From the NCBI RefSeq assembly GCF_000024225.1, contig NC_013203.1, positions 1,116,001-1,180,000 of the forward strand: a stretch of DNA of 64,000 bases, read 5' to 3'. A program made the translations under genes and the position numbers. Origin of the DNA: Lancefieldella parvula DSM 20469 (GTDB lineage: Bacteria > Actinomycetota > Coriobacteriia > Coriobacteriales > Atopobiaceae). Of the stretch, positions 25,173-33,644 are shown one piece after another. The notes under the pieces are model-generated. The model searched no databases, was not told the DNA's origin, and worked only from the letters and a program-made list of their open reading frames with translations. Within the stretch, counting starts at the first letter, position 1. Every line of letters begins with the position of its first letter.

Positions 25173-27305
25173 ATGGGTATTAGAACCCGTCGTGCACGTA
25201 AACACGCAAATACACATGCCGTAGGTTTTGGCATTGCTGGATTCTTTGGCTTTATGGCTCTTTTCGCCCTCGCACTTGCTCTTTCTTTGGGTGCAGCTGT
25301 TTCTTCATGGCTTGAAAACCTGCCTGATTACAACTCTGCTGATGCTTACCTAGTAGCAGAGCCTACACGCGTCTATGATTCCAAGGGTAACGATATTGCA
25401 GACTTCTATCTGCAGCAACGTCATTCTGTTACCTTGGATCAAATTTCTCCTTATGTCATTCAGGGCACCATTGATACTGAGGACAAACGCTTCTATTCTC
25501 ATGGTGCTATTGACCCTTGGGGTATTGCCCGTGCGTCTGTTGGCTCACTATTTGGTGGCGGCGAAGGCGCTTCCACCATTACACAGCAGGTTGTTCGTAA
25601 CACCGTTCTTTCTAACGAACAGTTTGAAATTTCTTTGAAGCGTAAGGTTCGTGAGGCTTACATTTCTATCCAGATGGAGAAGAAGTTTACTAAAGACCAG
25701 ATTCTTAATATGTACCTCAACACCATCTACTACGGTAATGGTGCCTACGGTATTGAAGCTGCAAGTATCATTTACTTTAACAAGCATGCAAATGAACTTA
25801 CACTTGCTGAAGCAGCAACGCTTGCAGGCCTTCCAAATGCGCCTTCTGCCTATGATCCAACTGTCAACCCAGAGGCAGCAAAAGAAAGACGCAATACTGT
25901 TCTAGAGCGTATGCATCGAGAAGGTCATATTACAGATGACCAATACAATGAGGCTGTTGCAGAGGACTTAGTGCTTAATCCTGGTACTCTGACCGATAGC
26001 GTTGGTCAGTTCCCCTACTGGACTGACTACATTCGCAGCTTACTCCAAGAAGATTTTGATAGCGATACTATCCTTCAGGGTGGATTACGTGTATACACCA
26101 CACTTGATCCCGATCTACAGAAAGACGCTGATGAGGCTGCTAGAAGGCGTATTGCTGAGCTTGGTAACCCTCGCTTGGGCGCTGCTCTAGTCTCCATTGA
26201 TCCTCAAACTGGCTACATTAAAGCAATGGTTGGTGGACAAGATTACTCAAAGAGTCAGTACAACATTGCAACTAGTAGTAACCGTCAGATGGGCTCCAGC
26301 TTTAAGATGTATACGCTGGTAGCTGCTCTTTCTGAAGGCATGAACCCAGAGATTGTTCTTAACGGCAATTCTCCTATGCAAATTACTCCAACCTGGCTGG
26401 TTAGGAACGCAGGTAACTACAGCTACGGCGCAATTACTCTACGTCAAGGTACGGTTTACTCTTCTAACACAGTTTATGCACAGGTTGCTGAAGCTATTGG
26501 TATCGATAAAATCCTTCAGACGTGCTATGCCATGGGTATCCGCACACAGCTACAGCCATATCTATCTACCACTCTTGGCTCTCAGGGCGTAACTCCTATC
26601 GAGCAGTGCACGGCATTTGCAACACTTGCCGCAGGTGGTGTTCGTCGTGACGCTGTCGCAATTACCCGTATCGAAGATCGTAACGGAAACGTTATCTATG
26701 AGCATAAGGACAATCCTGTACAGGCAATTAGCCCAGCTGTTGCTGCAGCTGCTACAGATGTTCTAAGCGGCGTTCTTACCTCTGGTACTGGTCGCTATGC
26801 TTACAACTTAAAGACCTTCAACCAACCAGTTGCAGGTAAGACGGGTACTTCCGATAACTCTGAGGACCTTTGGTTCTGTGCCTATACCCCACAGCTTGCA
26901 ACAGTTGCTTGGTGTGGATATCCAGATAGTCGTGACCCTGTTATTATTGGCGGCGGAGAATCCTCTACCTTCGTTACTGCTCAGTACGTTTGGGCTTACT
27001 ACATGAATGCTGCTTTAGCCGGTGTTTCGCGTGCTGAGTTCCCTAAGACTACTGAGAAGATTTCCTATAAGCCTGACAGCTACTGGAAATTTGTTGGTGG
27101 CTCTGCTAGTGCCAAACAAAAAGAGAGTACCACCACCACTACTAACAACAATAACAATGATGAAGAGGAAGAGGAGACCACTGACGAGGAGGAAGAGGAC
27201 AATTCAACCACTACTCCTACCACTCCTACTACTCCAGCCACGCCTGGTACCGGCGCCGGTACTGGTGCAGGCGCAGGAGCTGGGGCTGGAACGGGAACTC
27301 CATAA
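25173..27305 (+). CDS. Class A penicillin-binding protein (glycosyltransferase/transpeptidase)
   Basis: This bifunctional peptidoglycan synthase has one N-terminal membrane helix (about residues 20-45). Its GT51 domain shows EDKRFYSHGAIDPWGI and GASTITQQVVRN. Its transpeptidase domain carries SSFK (active-site Ser), SSN and KTGTS. The last 60-70 residues are low complexity: an Asn/Glu-rich acidic run, Thr/Pro repeats, then a Gly/Ala/Thr tail. It polymerises and cross-links cell wall outside the membrane. It stands alone between its own promoter and a strong terminator. The tail could be a wall-interaction spacer. Confidence 0.95.
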   Translation: MGIRTRRARKHANTHAVGFGIAGFFGFMALFALALALSLGAAVSSWLENLPDYNSADAYLVAEPTRVYDSKGNDIADFYLQQRHSVTLDQISPYVIQGTIDTEDKRFYSHGAIDPWGIARASVGSLFGGGEGASTITQQVVRNTVLSNEQFEISLKRKVREAYISIQMEKKFTKDQILNMYLNTIYYGNGAYGIEAASIIYFNKHANELTLAEAATLAGLPNAPSAYDPTVNPEAAKERRNTVLERMHREGHITDDQYNEAVAEDLVLNPGTLTDSVGQFPYWTDYIRSLLQEDFDSDTILQGGLRVYTTLDPDLQKDADEAARRRIAELGNPRLGAALVSIDPQTGYIKAMVGGQDYSKSQYNIATSSNRQMGSSFKMYTLVAALSEGMNPEIVLNGNSPMQITPTWLVRNAGNYSYGAITLRQGTVYSSNTVYAQVAEAIGIDKILQTCYAMGIRTQLQPYLSTTLGSQGVTPIEQCTAFATLAAGGVRRDAVAITRIEDRNGNVIYEHKDNPVQAISPAVAAAATDVLSGVLTSGTGRYAYNLKTFNQPVAGKTGTSDNSEDLWFCAYTPQLATVAWCGYPDSRDPVIIGGGESSTFVTAQYVWAYYMNAALAGVSRAEFPKTTEKISYKPDSYWKFVGGSASAKQKESTTTTTNNNNNDEEEEETTDEEEEDNSTTTPTTPTTPATPGTGAGTGAGAGAGAGTGTP

Positions 27306-27336
27306 ACTCTAGTTTGTCTTCTAATTTGTCTACAAC

Positions 27337-27371
27337 AAAAAAAGAGTCTGCACTAAGCAGGCTCTTTTTTT
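27337..27371. terminator. Bidirectional terminator between PBP and argR
   Basis: GAGTCTGC (27344-27351) pairs with GCAGGCTC (27357-27364) with one G-T wobble, flanked by seven A and seven T bases. It can stop transcription of both convergent genes. Confidence 0.88.
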
Positions 27372-27416
27372 GAATGACACGTACTTTGACGGGTTTCTCA
27401 CCAAAAATTCTACAAG

Positions 27417-27857
27417 TTACAAAATGCTATCTACATTACCAAGTTGCGTAATAATACGTACGGTGTCTGCAGCGTGAACAGTTTTGTCCACAATCATCAA
27501 AACAGTATCGTCACCGGCAACGGTACCTACGACATGATCAAGCTCAACATCGTCGAGAGCAAACGCAACCGCTGATGCAGTACCGGGATGACAGCGAATC
27601 ACAATAAGATTCTCAGCCGCAGTAGCCCCGACCACAAACTCAGAAAGCATTTTTTGTAGATGCATATCTTCAGAAAGCACATAAGCGCCCTCGGGGAGCT
27701 TTTGCAAATCCATTTCTGCAGTATCACGAGAAACGGTTGCTTGAGTACAGGCAAAGCCACGATCTTTAAGCATGTCAACAAGATCGCGCTGCGTGCGGAT
27801 TGATTCGCTACGAACAAGTTCACGAATTACGTCCTGTCGAGCATTTCTATGCTTCAC
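27417..27857 (-). CDS. argR: Arginine repressor
   Basis: ArgR is an arginine-sensing hexameric DNA-binding regulator. The N-terminal winged helix is visible (IRTQRDLVDMLKDRGF, then QATVSRDTAEM). The C-terminal oligomerisation and arginine-binding domain has CHPGTASAVAFALDD and GTVAGDDTVLMI. I chose GTG at 27857 with AGAAGG upstream, giving 146 residues; an upstream GTG at 27884 lacks an SD. No arginine genes are adjacent, so it acts in trans or regulates elsewhere. Confidence 0.92.
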   Translation of the reverse strand: MKHRNARQDVIRELVRSESIRTQRDLVDMLKDRGFACTQATVSRDTAEMDLQKLPEGAYVLSEDMHLQKMLSEFVVGATAAENLIVIRCHPGTASAVAFALDDVELDHVVGTVAGDDTVLMIVDKTVHAADTVRIITQLGNVDSIL

Positions 27858-28079
27858 GACGCCTTCTTTCTTTATACGATTCACTAACTTTTGAAAACAA
27901 ATGATAGTAAATAAAGATTATACTTAATCAACCCTTATGCGCACGCAAAACCGCTAAACGGTGTAAATAATCCGCTCGTCGGTTGAAATATTACATTCAC
28001 CGTTTTCTAAAAGTATTTATACACTTCTCGCCGTATGATTCATCATGAGTGAAACTATTTTTACGACCTGGAGACCACC

Positions 28080-29129
28080 ATGCCCCTGAATGATTCATCT
28101 GATAGAAGACAGGACTTCTACGGAGACTCTGCAATGCATCGCCGCCCTCCACAAAATAACCGTCCTCCTCGCGATGATGGTTTTACTGATAGGCAAGCTA
28201 GACGTCGTAAAAGAAATACTCTTAGTTCACAGGCCATTCCTTTTAAAAGACAGTCTTTACTTCATCGCATTGGTCCTCGTACGCGAACCTATATTGTTAT
28301 TGGACTGGCCGTTATTGCAATACTTTTATTGATCTTTATTATTTCGAGCTGTGTTCGTAGTTGTGCAAAAGAATCAACTCCAGGCGCGGAAGTCAACTCC
28401 GTTGATTCTCGTGTTGCTGTGGGAACTTCAGAAGAGCTAACCAAAGCGCTTGCAGCCAAACTTGATCAGAACAAAAATCTTGCGTGGATTGCAGAACACG
28501 CTGACAAATACAGCGATAAAAGCCTCATTGAGCTTGCACTCGCCCATCCTGAAGCAATTGATTTTGTTGCAAACTACCCTGATTCTGACGGCAAAGCAAA
28601 AACCTATGATGATTCGCTCACCAAAGGTACGGCTCCCCAGTTCTATACCTGGGACTCCAGATGGGGCGGCGTCTCATATGCCGGCTCTGTAATTGCTACC
28701 AAGGGCTCTGGTCCAGCTGCTCTCTCTATGGCATACATGGGACTTACAGGGAAGAACAACTGGACTCCAGCAGATATTGCAGGGGCTATTGAAACTGCCA
28801 AAGCTTCTGATACCGACTCTGGAATGAACAAATCATTTCTCGAGAAGAACTTAGCTGATCTTGGTCTTACCGCTGATAGCTATAACATTTCTGCTGGTAA
28901 TATTACCGCGCTTCTAGATGCTGAAACCTTCCTACTTGTTGAGGTTAAAGACAACAAGCTGAGCTCAGATGGTGCTCACTGGATACTGGTGACCAGCAAA
29001 AATGACGACGGCACCGTAAATGTTCACGACCCTCTATCTCCTGAGGTGAGCTCACGTCCATGGGCGGCAGAGACTATTGCCAGCGCTGCAAATGCCCTAT
29101 ACACCGTGTCAGCAAAGACTACTGAATAG
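28080..29129 (+). CDS. Membrane-anchored C39-like protein with Ser in place of catalytic Cys
   Basis: The 349-residue protein has an Arg-rich cytoplasmic N-terminus, one membrane helix (about 70-90) and an external C-terminal domain. Residues 188-330 resemble the papain-like Peptidase_C39_2 fold: WDSRWGGVSYAG, then GSGPAALSM, HWILV (His300) and VHDP (Asp317). In active members the glycine motif is GCGP with the nucleophilic Cys; here the residue is Ser210. A stalk containing EHADKYSDKSLIELALAHPEAI is seen in related actinobacterial surface proteins. The protein may be a non-catalytic binding protein or an altered hydrolase. It is monocistronic. Confidence 0.7.
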   Translation: MPLNDSSDRRQDFYGDSAMHRRPPQNNRPPRDDGFTDRQARRRKRNTLSSQAIPFKRQSLLHRIGPRTRTYIVIGLAVIAILLLIFIISSCVRSCAKESTPGAEVNSVDSRVAVGTSEELTKALAAKLDQNKNLAWIAEHADKYSDKSLIELALAHPEAIDFVANYPDSDGKAKTYDDSLTKGTAPQFYTWDSRWGGVSYAGSVIATKGSGPAALSMAYMGLTGKNNWTPADIAGAIETAKASDTDSGMNKSFLEKNLADLGLTADSYNISAGNITALLDAETFLLVEVKDNKLSSDGAHWILVTSKNDDGTVNVHDPLSPEVSSRPWAAETIASAANALYTVSAKTTE

Positions 29130-29176
29130 CAAAGTCAACGAACAACAAGACGTTTTATAGAGAGGAAGAGGTGCGA

Positions 29177-30898
29177 CTATAAAAGCACCTTCTGTGCAGC
29201 TTTGCCAAGCTCAGCAATGCGCGCTTCAGCCTCTTCACGAGTAGCGCCATTAGCAAAGAGATAGGCTTTGACCTTAGGCTCAGTGCCCGATGGACGGAAG
29301 ATAACCTTATTATCTCCCTCTAACCTGTACTCAATAACATTGGAAGCTGGTAGAGTCTGAGAGGCCTCTTTTTGCAGGCCAGAGACGCGTGGCATCTGTG
29401 CACACTCAGCATAGTCAGTTACGCCGACAACCTTGTAATTACCAACCATATCAAGTGGATTCTTACGCAGACCACTCATAATCTCGGCCATCTTTGTAGC
29501 ACCTTCAGCGCCTGGGTACGCGGCGTTAACAACGCCATTAAGGTAGTAGCCGTAGCGCTGATACAAGGCATCCATCGCCTCATAGAGGTCCATGTTGCGA
29601 GCGGCATACCAAGAAGCCATCTCAACGCAAAGCATGGTTGCAACAATAGCGTCCTTATCGCGAGCATGTGTGCCAACAAGGTAGCCATAGGACTCCTCAA
29701 AGCCCATGAGGAAGCGATCCTCCTCACCAGCATCCTTGAGCTGGTCAATTTGATCGCCGATGTACTTAAAGCCAGTGAGAACACGACGCATCTCAAACCC
29801 TCGAGCACGTGCCAAGACATCGGGCATAGCAGAAGATACGATAGTAGAAACGGCAACCTTATCCTGGGGTTTCTCGCCACGCTCTTCAGCCATGGTAAGA
29901 AGCCAGTCCATAAGAAGGACGCCCATCTCGTTACCGGAAAGCAGTACGTAATCACCATTATGAGGAATTGCGGTTCCCATACGATCTGCGTCAGGGTCAG
30001 TTGCAACTAGAAGATTTGGTTTGACCTTGTCAGCAAGTTTTAGACCCAGCTCAAGCGCCTCACGGAACTCTGGATTTGGATAGGAGCAAGTTGGGAAGTT
30101 TCCGTCTGGCTCCGCCTGCTCTGGAACAACATCAACGTCATTGACGCCAATCTCTTTGAGAATGCGAGTAACACACTCCATGCCTGTGCCATTAAGCGGC
30201 GTATATACAACCTTGTAGCCGTCAGCAGCCTTAAATCCTGGAATAGAAACGCGTTTGATAGCTTCAATGAAGTTATCTAGAACTTCTTCTGGTGTCCAAA
30301 CAATAAGACCCTTCTCCAGACCCTCTTCAAAGTCCATGGGTTTGACATCAAAAGGATTGACGCGCGCGATATTTGCGGAAATCTCAGCCGCAGCCTCGTC
30401 AGTAATCTGACCACCATTGTCGTTATAAACCTTATAACCGTTGTAGGCCTTAGGATTGTGACTTGCGGTAAGCACGATACCTGCAGAAGTCTTGAGATAA
30501 CGGACAGCAAACGAAAGCGTTGGAACAGGCTCAATGCGTGGGTAAACATACACGCGAATGCCATTAGCTGCCAAAACACCAGCTGCAACTTTCTGGAAGT
30601 CCTCACCTTTGAGGCGAGAATCCCTTGCAAGAGCCACAGTAGGATTTTGGTAGTGAGCATTAAGATAATCCGCAAGTCCCTGAGTTGCTTGAGCAACAAC
30701 GTAGACGTTCATGCGGTTGGTGCCGACGCCAATGATACCGCGAAGACCAGCAGTACCAAAAGCGAGTGAGCGATAAAATGCATCGTATAACTTATCCTCT
30801 GCTTCTGGTTTGGTAAGTTCACCAAGCTCTTCTACCAGGTCTTCTTCGGTGACGTTTGCACGCCAGGACTCAAATGTTTCCATAACTTTTGCATCCAT
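29177..30898 (-). CDS. Phosphohexomutase (phosphoglucomutase/phosphomannomutase)
   Basis: The 573-residue alpha-D-phosphohexomutase interconverts hexose 1- and 6-phosphates. The active-site phosphoserine loop is TASHNPKAYNGYKVY, the metal loop is ATDPDADRMG, the sugar loop is GFEESYGYL, and RPSGTEPKVKAY binds phosphate. ATG at 30898 is preceded by GGGAG; a TTG at 30910 is an alternative. It would supply glucose-1-phosphate to RfbA. The sequence type resembles the long bacterial PgcA-like mutases. Confidence 0.93.
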   Translation of the reverse strand: MDAKVMETFESWRANVTEEDLVEELGELTKPEAEDKLYDAFYRSLAFGTAGLRGIIGVGTNRMNVYVVAQATQGLADYLNAHYQNPTVALARDSRLKGEDFQKVAAGVLAANGIRVYVYPRIEPVPTLSFAVRYLKTSAGIVLTASHNPKAYNGYKVYNDNGGQITDEAAAEISANIARVNPFDVKPMDFEEGLEKGLIVWTPEEVLDNFIEAIKRVSIPGFKAADGYKVVYTPLNGTGMECVTRILKEIGVNDVDVVPEQAEPDGNFPTCSYPNPEFREALELGLKLADKVKPNLLVATDPDADRMGTAIPHNGDYVLLSGNEMGVLLMDWLLTMAEERGEKPQDKVAVSTIVSSAMPDVLARARGFEMRRVLTGFKYIGDQIDQLKDAGEEDRFLMGFEESYGYLVGTHARDKDAIVATMLCVEMASWYAARNMDLYEAMDALYQRYGYYLNGVVNAAYPGAEGATKMAEIMSGLRKNPLDMVGNYKVVGVTDYAECAQMPRVSGLQKEASQTLPASNVIEYRLEGDNKVIFRPSGTEPKVKAYLFANGATREEAEARIAELGKAAQKVLL

Positions 30899-31245
30899 AA
30901 TGACTCCCAAACCTCAAACAGCAATCTATATGTCTTTATAAAAGATACTACGCGTATTTTAATCGAAAAATAACAGATGATTTGGAACATTATGTATGAA
31001 CTATCCCGGTCTTCGGTAAGTGGACAATGCTATGAGTGCATAAAATCATCGTATGCCCCCGCAGACAGGGCAGATCTACAACCACGGACCGTAGTCGCTG
31101 ACAGCCTACAGTTAAAAAGACAACCTGCAGTCAAAAGCAGCACGAGGGTTCTTGGTGTATTTCGCTCTCTCCAAACTTTTTGAGAAAAAACATGGGAAAA
31201 TATAAGCTAATACGTATTCAATTCCTACGGGCGAAAGGTGTCCCG
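30899..31245. other. Divergent intergenic region of 347 bases
   Basis: This gap separates the phosphohexomutase from rlmKL. The outer parts are A+T-rich and must contain both promoters. The middle (about 31050-31170) is distinctly richer in G+C and holds a tandem 19-base repeat. I see no convincing protein-coding frame; the 68-codon frame at 30977-31183 has no SD and no protein-like composition. Confidence 0.6.
31100..31137. repeat. Tandem imperfect 19-bp repeat
   Basis: Units at 31100-31118 and 31119-31137 share GACARCCTRCAGTYAAAA (15 of the first 18 bases identical). It lies about 110 bases upstream of the rlmKL start and could be a regulator-binding array or part of a structured RNA. Confidence 0.55.
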
Positions 31246-33528
31246 ATGTCTCAAGAACTTGAGTTCTTTGCAACATGCCCAAAGGGCTTTGAGAAGCTTC
31301 TTTCACAGGAGCTAGAAAGCCTGCACATCAAAAAGGTGCGCCCTCTTGGCGGACAAGTTGCGTTTTATGGCTTGCTTGCCGATGCTTACCGTGTCTGTCT
31401 TTGGTCTCGTCTCGCGTCTCGCGTCATTTTAGTGCTTGATCGCATTGAAGCCGCAACTTCAGACACTCTCTACGAAGAACTCTCCCACCTTGCTTGGGAA
31501 GACCATATTGGCCCACGTGCCACTATTGCAGTTAATGCTCACGGCACAAATGACCAACTCAGAAACACAAACTTTATTGCTGTCAGAACAAAAGACGCCA
31601 TTGTAGACAGACTTGCAGCTAAGCGCGGAAGCCGTCCTATGGTCAACACGCTTGCGCCTGACGTAACTATTGTCGTGCGCATATCACGTAACCGTGCCAC
31701 GGTTGGCATCGATCTTGCTGGAGAAGCGCTCTTTAAGCGCAGTCTAACTGGCGGTCGAGGGCCGGCACGTGAGTTTGCGCCGCTCAGGCTCGACTACGCT
31801 GCTGCCCTTCTGTATCTACAGGCGCAAACTGCTACGAGTGCATCGGGTTTCTCGCCAGACGCGCTGCTGCCGGCGCTGCTGTTCCCAGGAGCAGGCGCGC
31901 TAGCGCAAGAGGCTGCGGGCATGGCGCTAGACGTGGCTCCGGGCATCTTGCGCGCTCGCTGGGGCATGACGGGCTGGGCCGGTCACAACGACGATGTCTG
32001 GCAAGATTTGCTTGCCGAGGCCGACGAACGTGCCGAGAAAGGCCAAGAGCGCCAAATAACACTCTATGCAGCGGATTCTCGACCAAAGGCCAAGGAGGCT
32101 GTGCTTTACACGTTGCGTGCAGGCAGTCTCAAAGCAGACGTACAGTTCTTGGCAGCATCTGAACTCCTCAAACACGCTGAGCACTTCACAGGAGTTGTTG
32201 CAGACCTCTCGTGGACCAAAGAGGAGCCTACACTCCAGGGCTCTGCTTACGCCACGCTTGGACTTTTTGCGGGACAGGCAAGCACACTGCTCACCAGCGA
32301 TACAAATACCGATACGGTACTCAGGGCTACTCCTACGCAAACGCTTTCCGTCTACGTAGGTAACTCCATTGCCACCATACGCTCCTACCCTGCTGCAAAT
32401 GCAGAGGGAGCCGATAGCAGCGCTACTAATGCACCAGTAAGCAGCTCTAAGCCTACATCAGTTCCCGCAGGTCCTACCGTTATGGTCAACAATCAGCCGG
32501 TAAGCGTGCTGGTTCCTGCCTCAGACCAGTTTGCTGCACGTCTTACTAAAGTAGCTAAGCAACGCGCTAAATGGGCTCGTAAAAACGATGTCTCATGCTA
32601 CCGTGTATACGATGCTGATCTGCCCGATTATGCCGTTAGTATTGACATTTACAAGGGTGCTACAAAACCAACTACCTGGCTACAAATCTCTGAGTACGCT
32701 GCTTCTAAAGAAATTGATCCAGACCTTGCAAAGCGTCGCCTTTTAGATGTCCTGGCTCTTGCTCCCCGCATTCTAGGTGTACCCAGCTCAAACGTGAACC
32801 TAAGAACAAGAACACGAGCAAAGGGCGGCTCCCAGTACTCTAACGAGGGCAGTGCAACAGACAATTCAAGAAAAGAAATGCTGCTTATCGACGAGGGTGG
32901 TCTGCTCTTTGAGGTCAACTTTGCTTCCAGGCTGGACTGCGGAATCTTCCTAGATCACCGTGATACGCGCGCGGAGATTCGTGAGCTCATGAAAAGAGCT
33001 GGTACTGCCAAGAGTTTCCTCAACTTGTTTGCCTATACGGGCACCGCTACCTGTTATGCAGCAGACGGTGACGCGCTCCACACCACCACTGTTGACCTCT
33101 CCAAACCTTCGCTTGAGTGGGCTAAGCGCAACATGAAACGTAACGGTTTTGGTGGCGAAGACCATGAATTTGTCCAAGCAGACGTCTTATCTTGGATTAC
33201 CGAAATGCGTCACACCAAAAACCGCTGGAACGTTATCTTCTGCGACGTTCCAACCTTCTCCAACTCATCACGCATGAAGCAAAGTTCATTTGATGTCCAA
33301 AGAGACCATGCTGAGCTCATTATTGGTATTTCTCGCCTTCTGACTCATGGTGGCGTAGCTATTTTCTCATGCAACCTACGTACTTTTAAACCAGATGTTG
33401 AGAAAATCGAGCGAGCTGGCGTAGTCATTGAAGATATAACTAGCAAAACTATTCCGGAGGACTTCTCGAGAAATCAAAAAATTCATCACGCATATAAAAT
33501 CTCGAGAAAACCGCGGGAAAACGGCTAA
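31246..33528 (+). CDS. RlmKL-type 23S rRNA methyltransferase with degenerate RlmL half
   Basis: The 760-residue protein aligns with E. coli RlmKL through its length. The N-terminal THUMP region (FFATCPKGFEKLLSQELESL) is intact. In the middle, where RlmL (m2G2445) needs DPMCGSGT and NPPYGER, this protein has FPGAGALAQ (213-221) and ADLSWTK (about 319-325), so SAM binding and catalysis look lost although RARWGMTGWAGHNDD is kept. The C-terminal RlmK half (m7G2069) retains NLFAYTGTATCYA and VDLSKPSLEWAKRNM but reads CDVPTFSNS (666-674) where E. coli has DPPTFSNS. ATG at 31246 has AAAGGTG upstream. The likely activity is m7G only. Confidence 0.85.
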   Translation: MSQELEFFATCPKGFEKLLSQELESLHIKKVRPLGGQVAFYGLLADAYRVCLWSRLASRVILVLDRIEAATSDTLYEELSHLAWEDHIGPRATIAVNAHGTNDQLRNTNFIAVRTKDAIVDRLAAKRGSRPMVNTLAPDVTIVVRISRNRATVGIDLAGEALFKRSLTGGRGPAREFAPLRLDYAAALLYLQAQTATSASGFSPDALLPALLFPGAGALAQEAAGMALDVAPGILRARWGMTGWAGHNDDVWQDLLAEADERAEKGQERQITLYAADSRPKAKEAVLYTLRAGSLKADVQFLAASELLKHAEHFTGVVADLSWTKEEPTLQGSAYATLGLFAGQASTLLTSDTNTDTVLRATPTQTLSVYVGNSIATIRSYPAANAEGADSSATNAPVSSSKPTSVPAGPTVMVNNQPVSVLVPASDQFAARLTKVAKQRAKWARKNDVSCYRVYDADLPDYAVSIDIYKGATKPTTWLQISEYAASKEIDPDLAKRRLLDVLALAPRILGVPSSNVNLRTRTRAKGGSQYSNEGSATDNSRKEMLLIDEGGLLFEVNFASRLDCGIFLDHRDTRAEIRELMKRAGTAKSFLNLFAYTGTATCYAADGDALHTTTVDLSKPSLEWAKRNMKRNGFGGEDHEFVQADVLSWITEMRHTKNRWNVIFCDVPTFSNSSRMKQSSFDVQRDHAELIIGISRLLTHGGVAIFSCNLRTFKPDVEKIERAGVVIEDITSKTIPEDFSRNQKIHHAYKISRKPRENG

Positions 33529-33601
33529 ATTATTCCGTTTGTAGGTAAAAAGGATACGTTTGTACATTCGTCTAGTTATAACTATGTATATGGACTAACA
33601 T

Positions 33602-33625
33602 ATGATAATGGACTGTACTTATCAT
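33602..33625. promoter_or_regulatory. Inverted repeat before kup
   Basis: ATGATAA (33602-33608) and TTATCAT (33619-33625) are perfect inverted copies with a ten-base spacer, about 20 bases upstream of the kup ATG. It overlaps the likely 5' UTR or promoter and could be an operator or a leader hairpin next to the GAGAGGA ribosome-binding site. Confidence 0.4.
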
Positions 33626-33644
33626 CTGTTGAGAGGATTAATAG

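Noticed and set aside
27120-27305. Low-complexity PBP tail as a frameshifted extension
   Set aside because: The tail stays in frame to a single stop just before a strong terminator, and acidic or Gly/Thr/Pro-rich tails are common in actinobacterial class A PBPs.
30977-31183. 68-codon frame in the mutase-rlmKL gap
   Set aside because: No ribosome-binding site, no hydrophobic or motif structure, and it crosses the tandem repeat; treated as non-coding.
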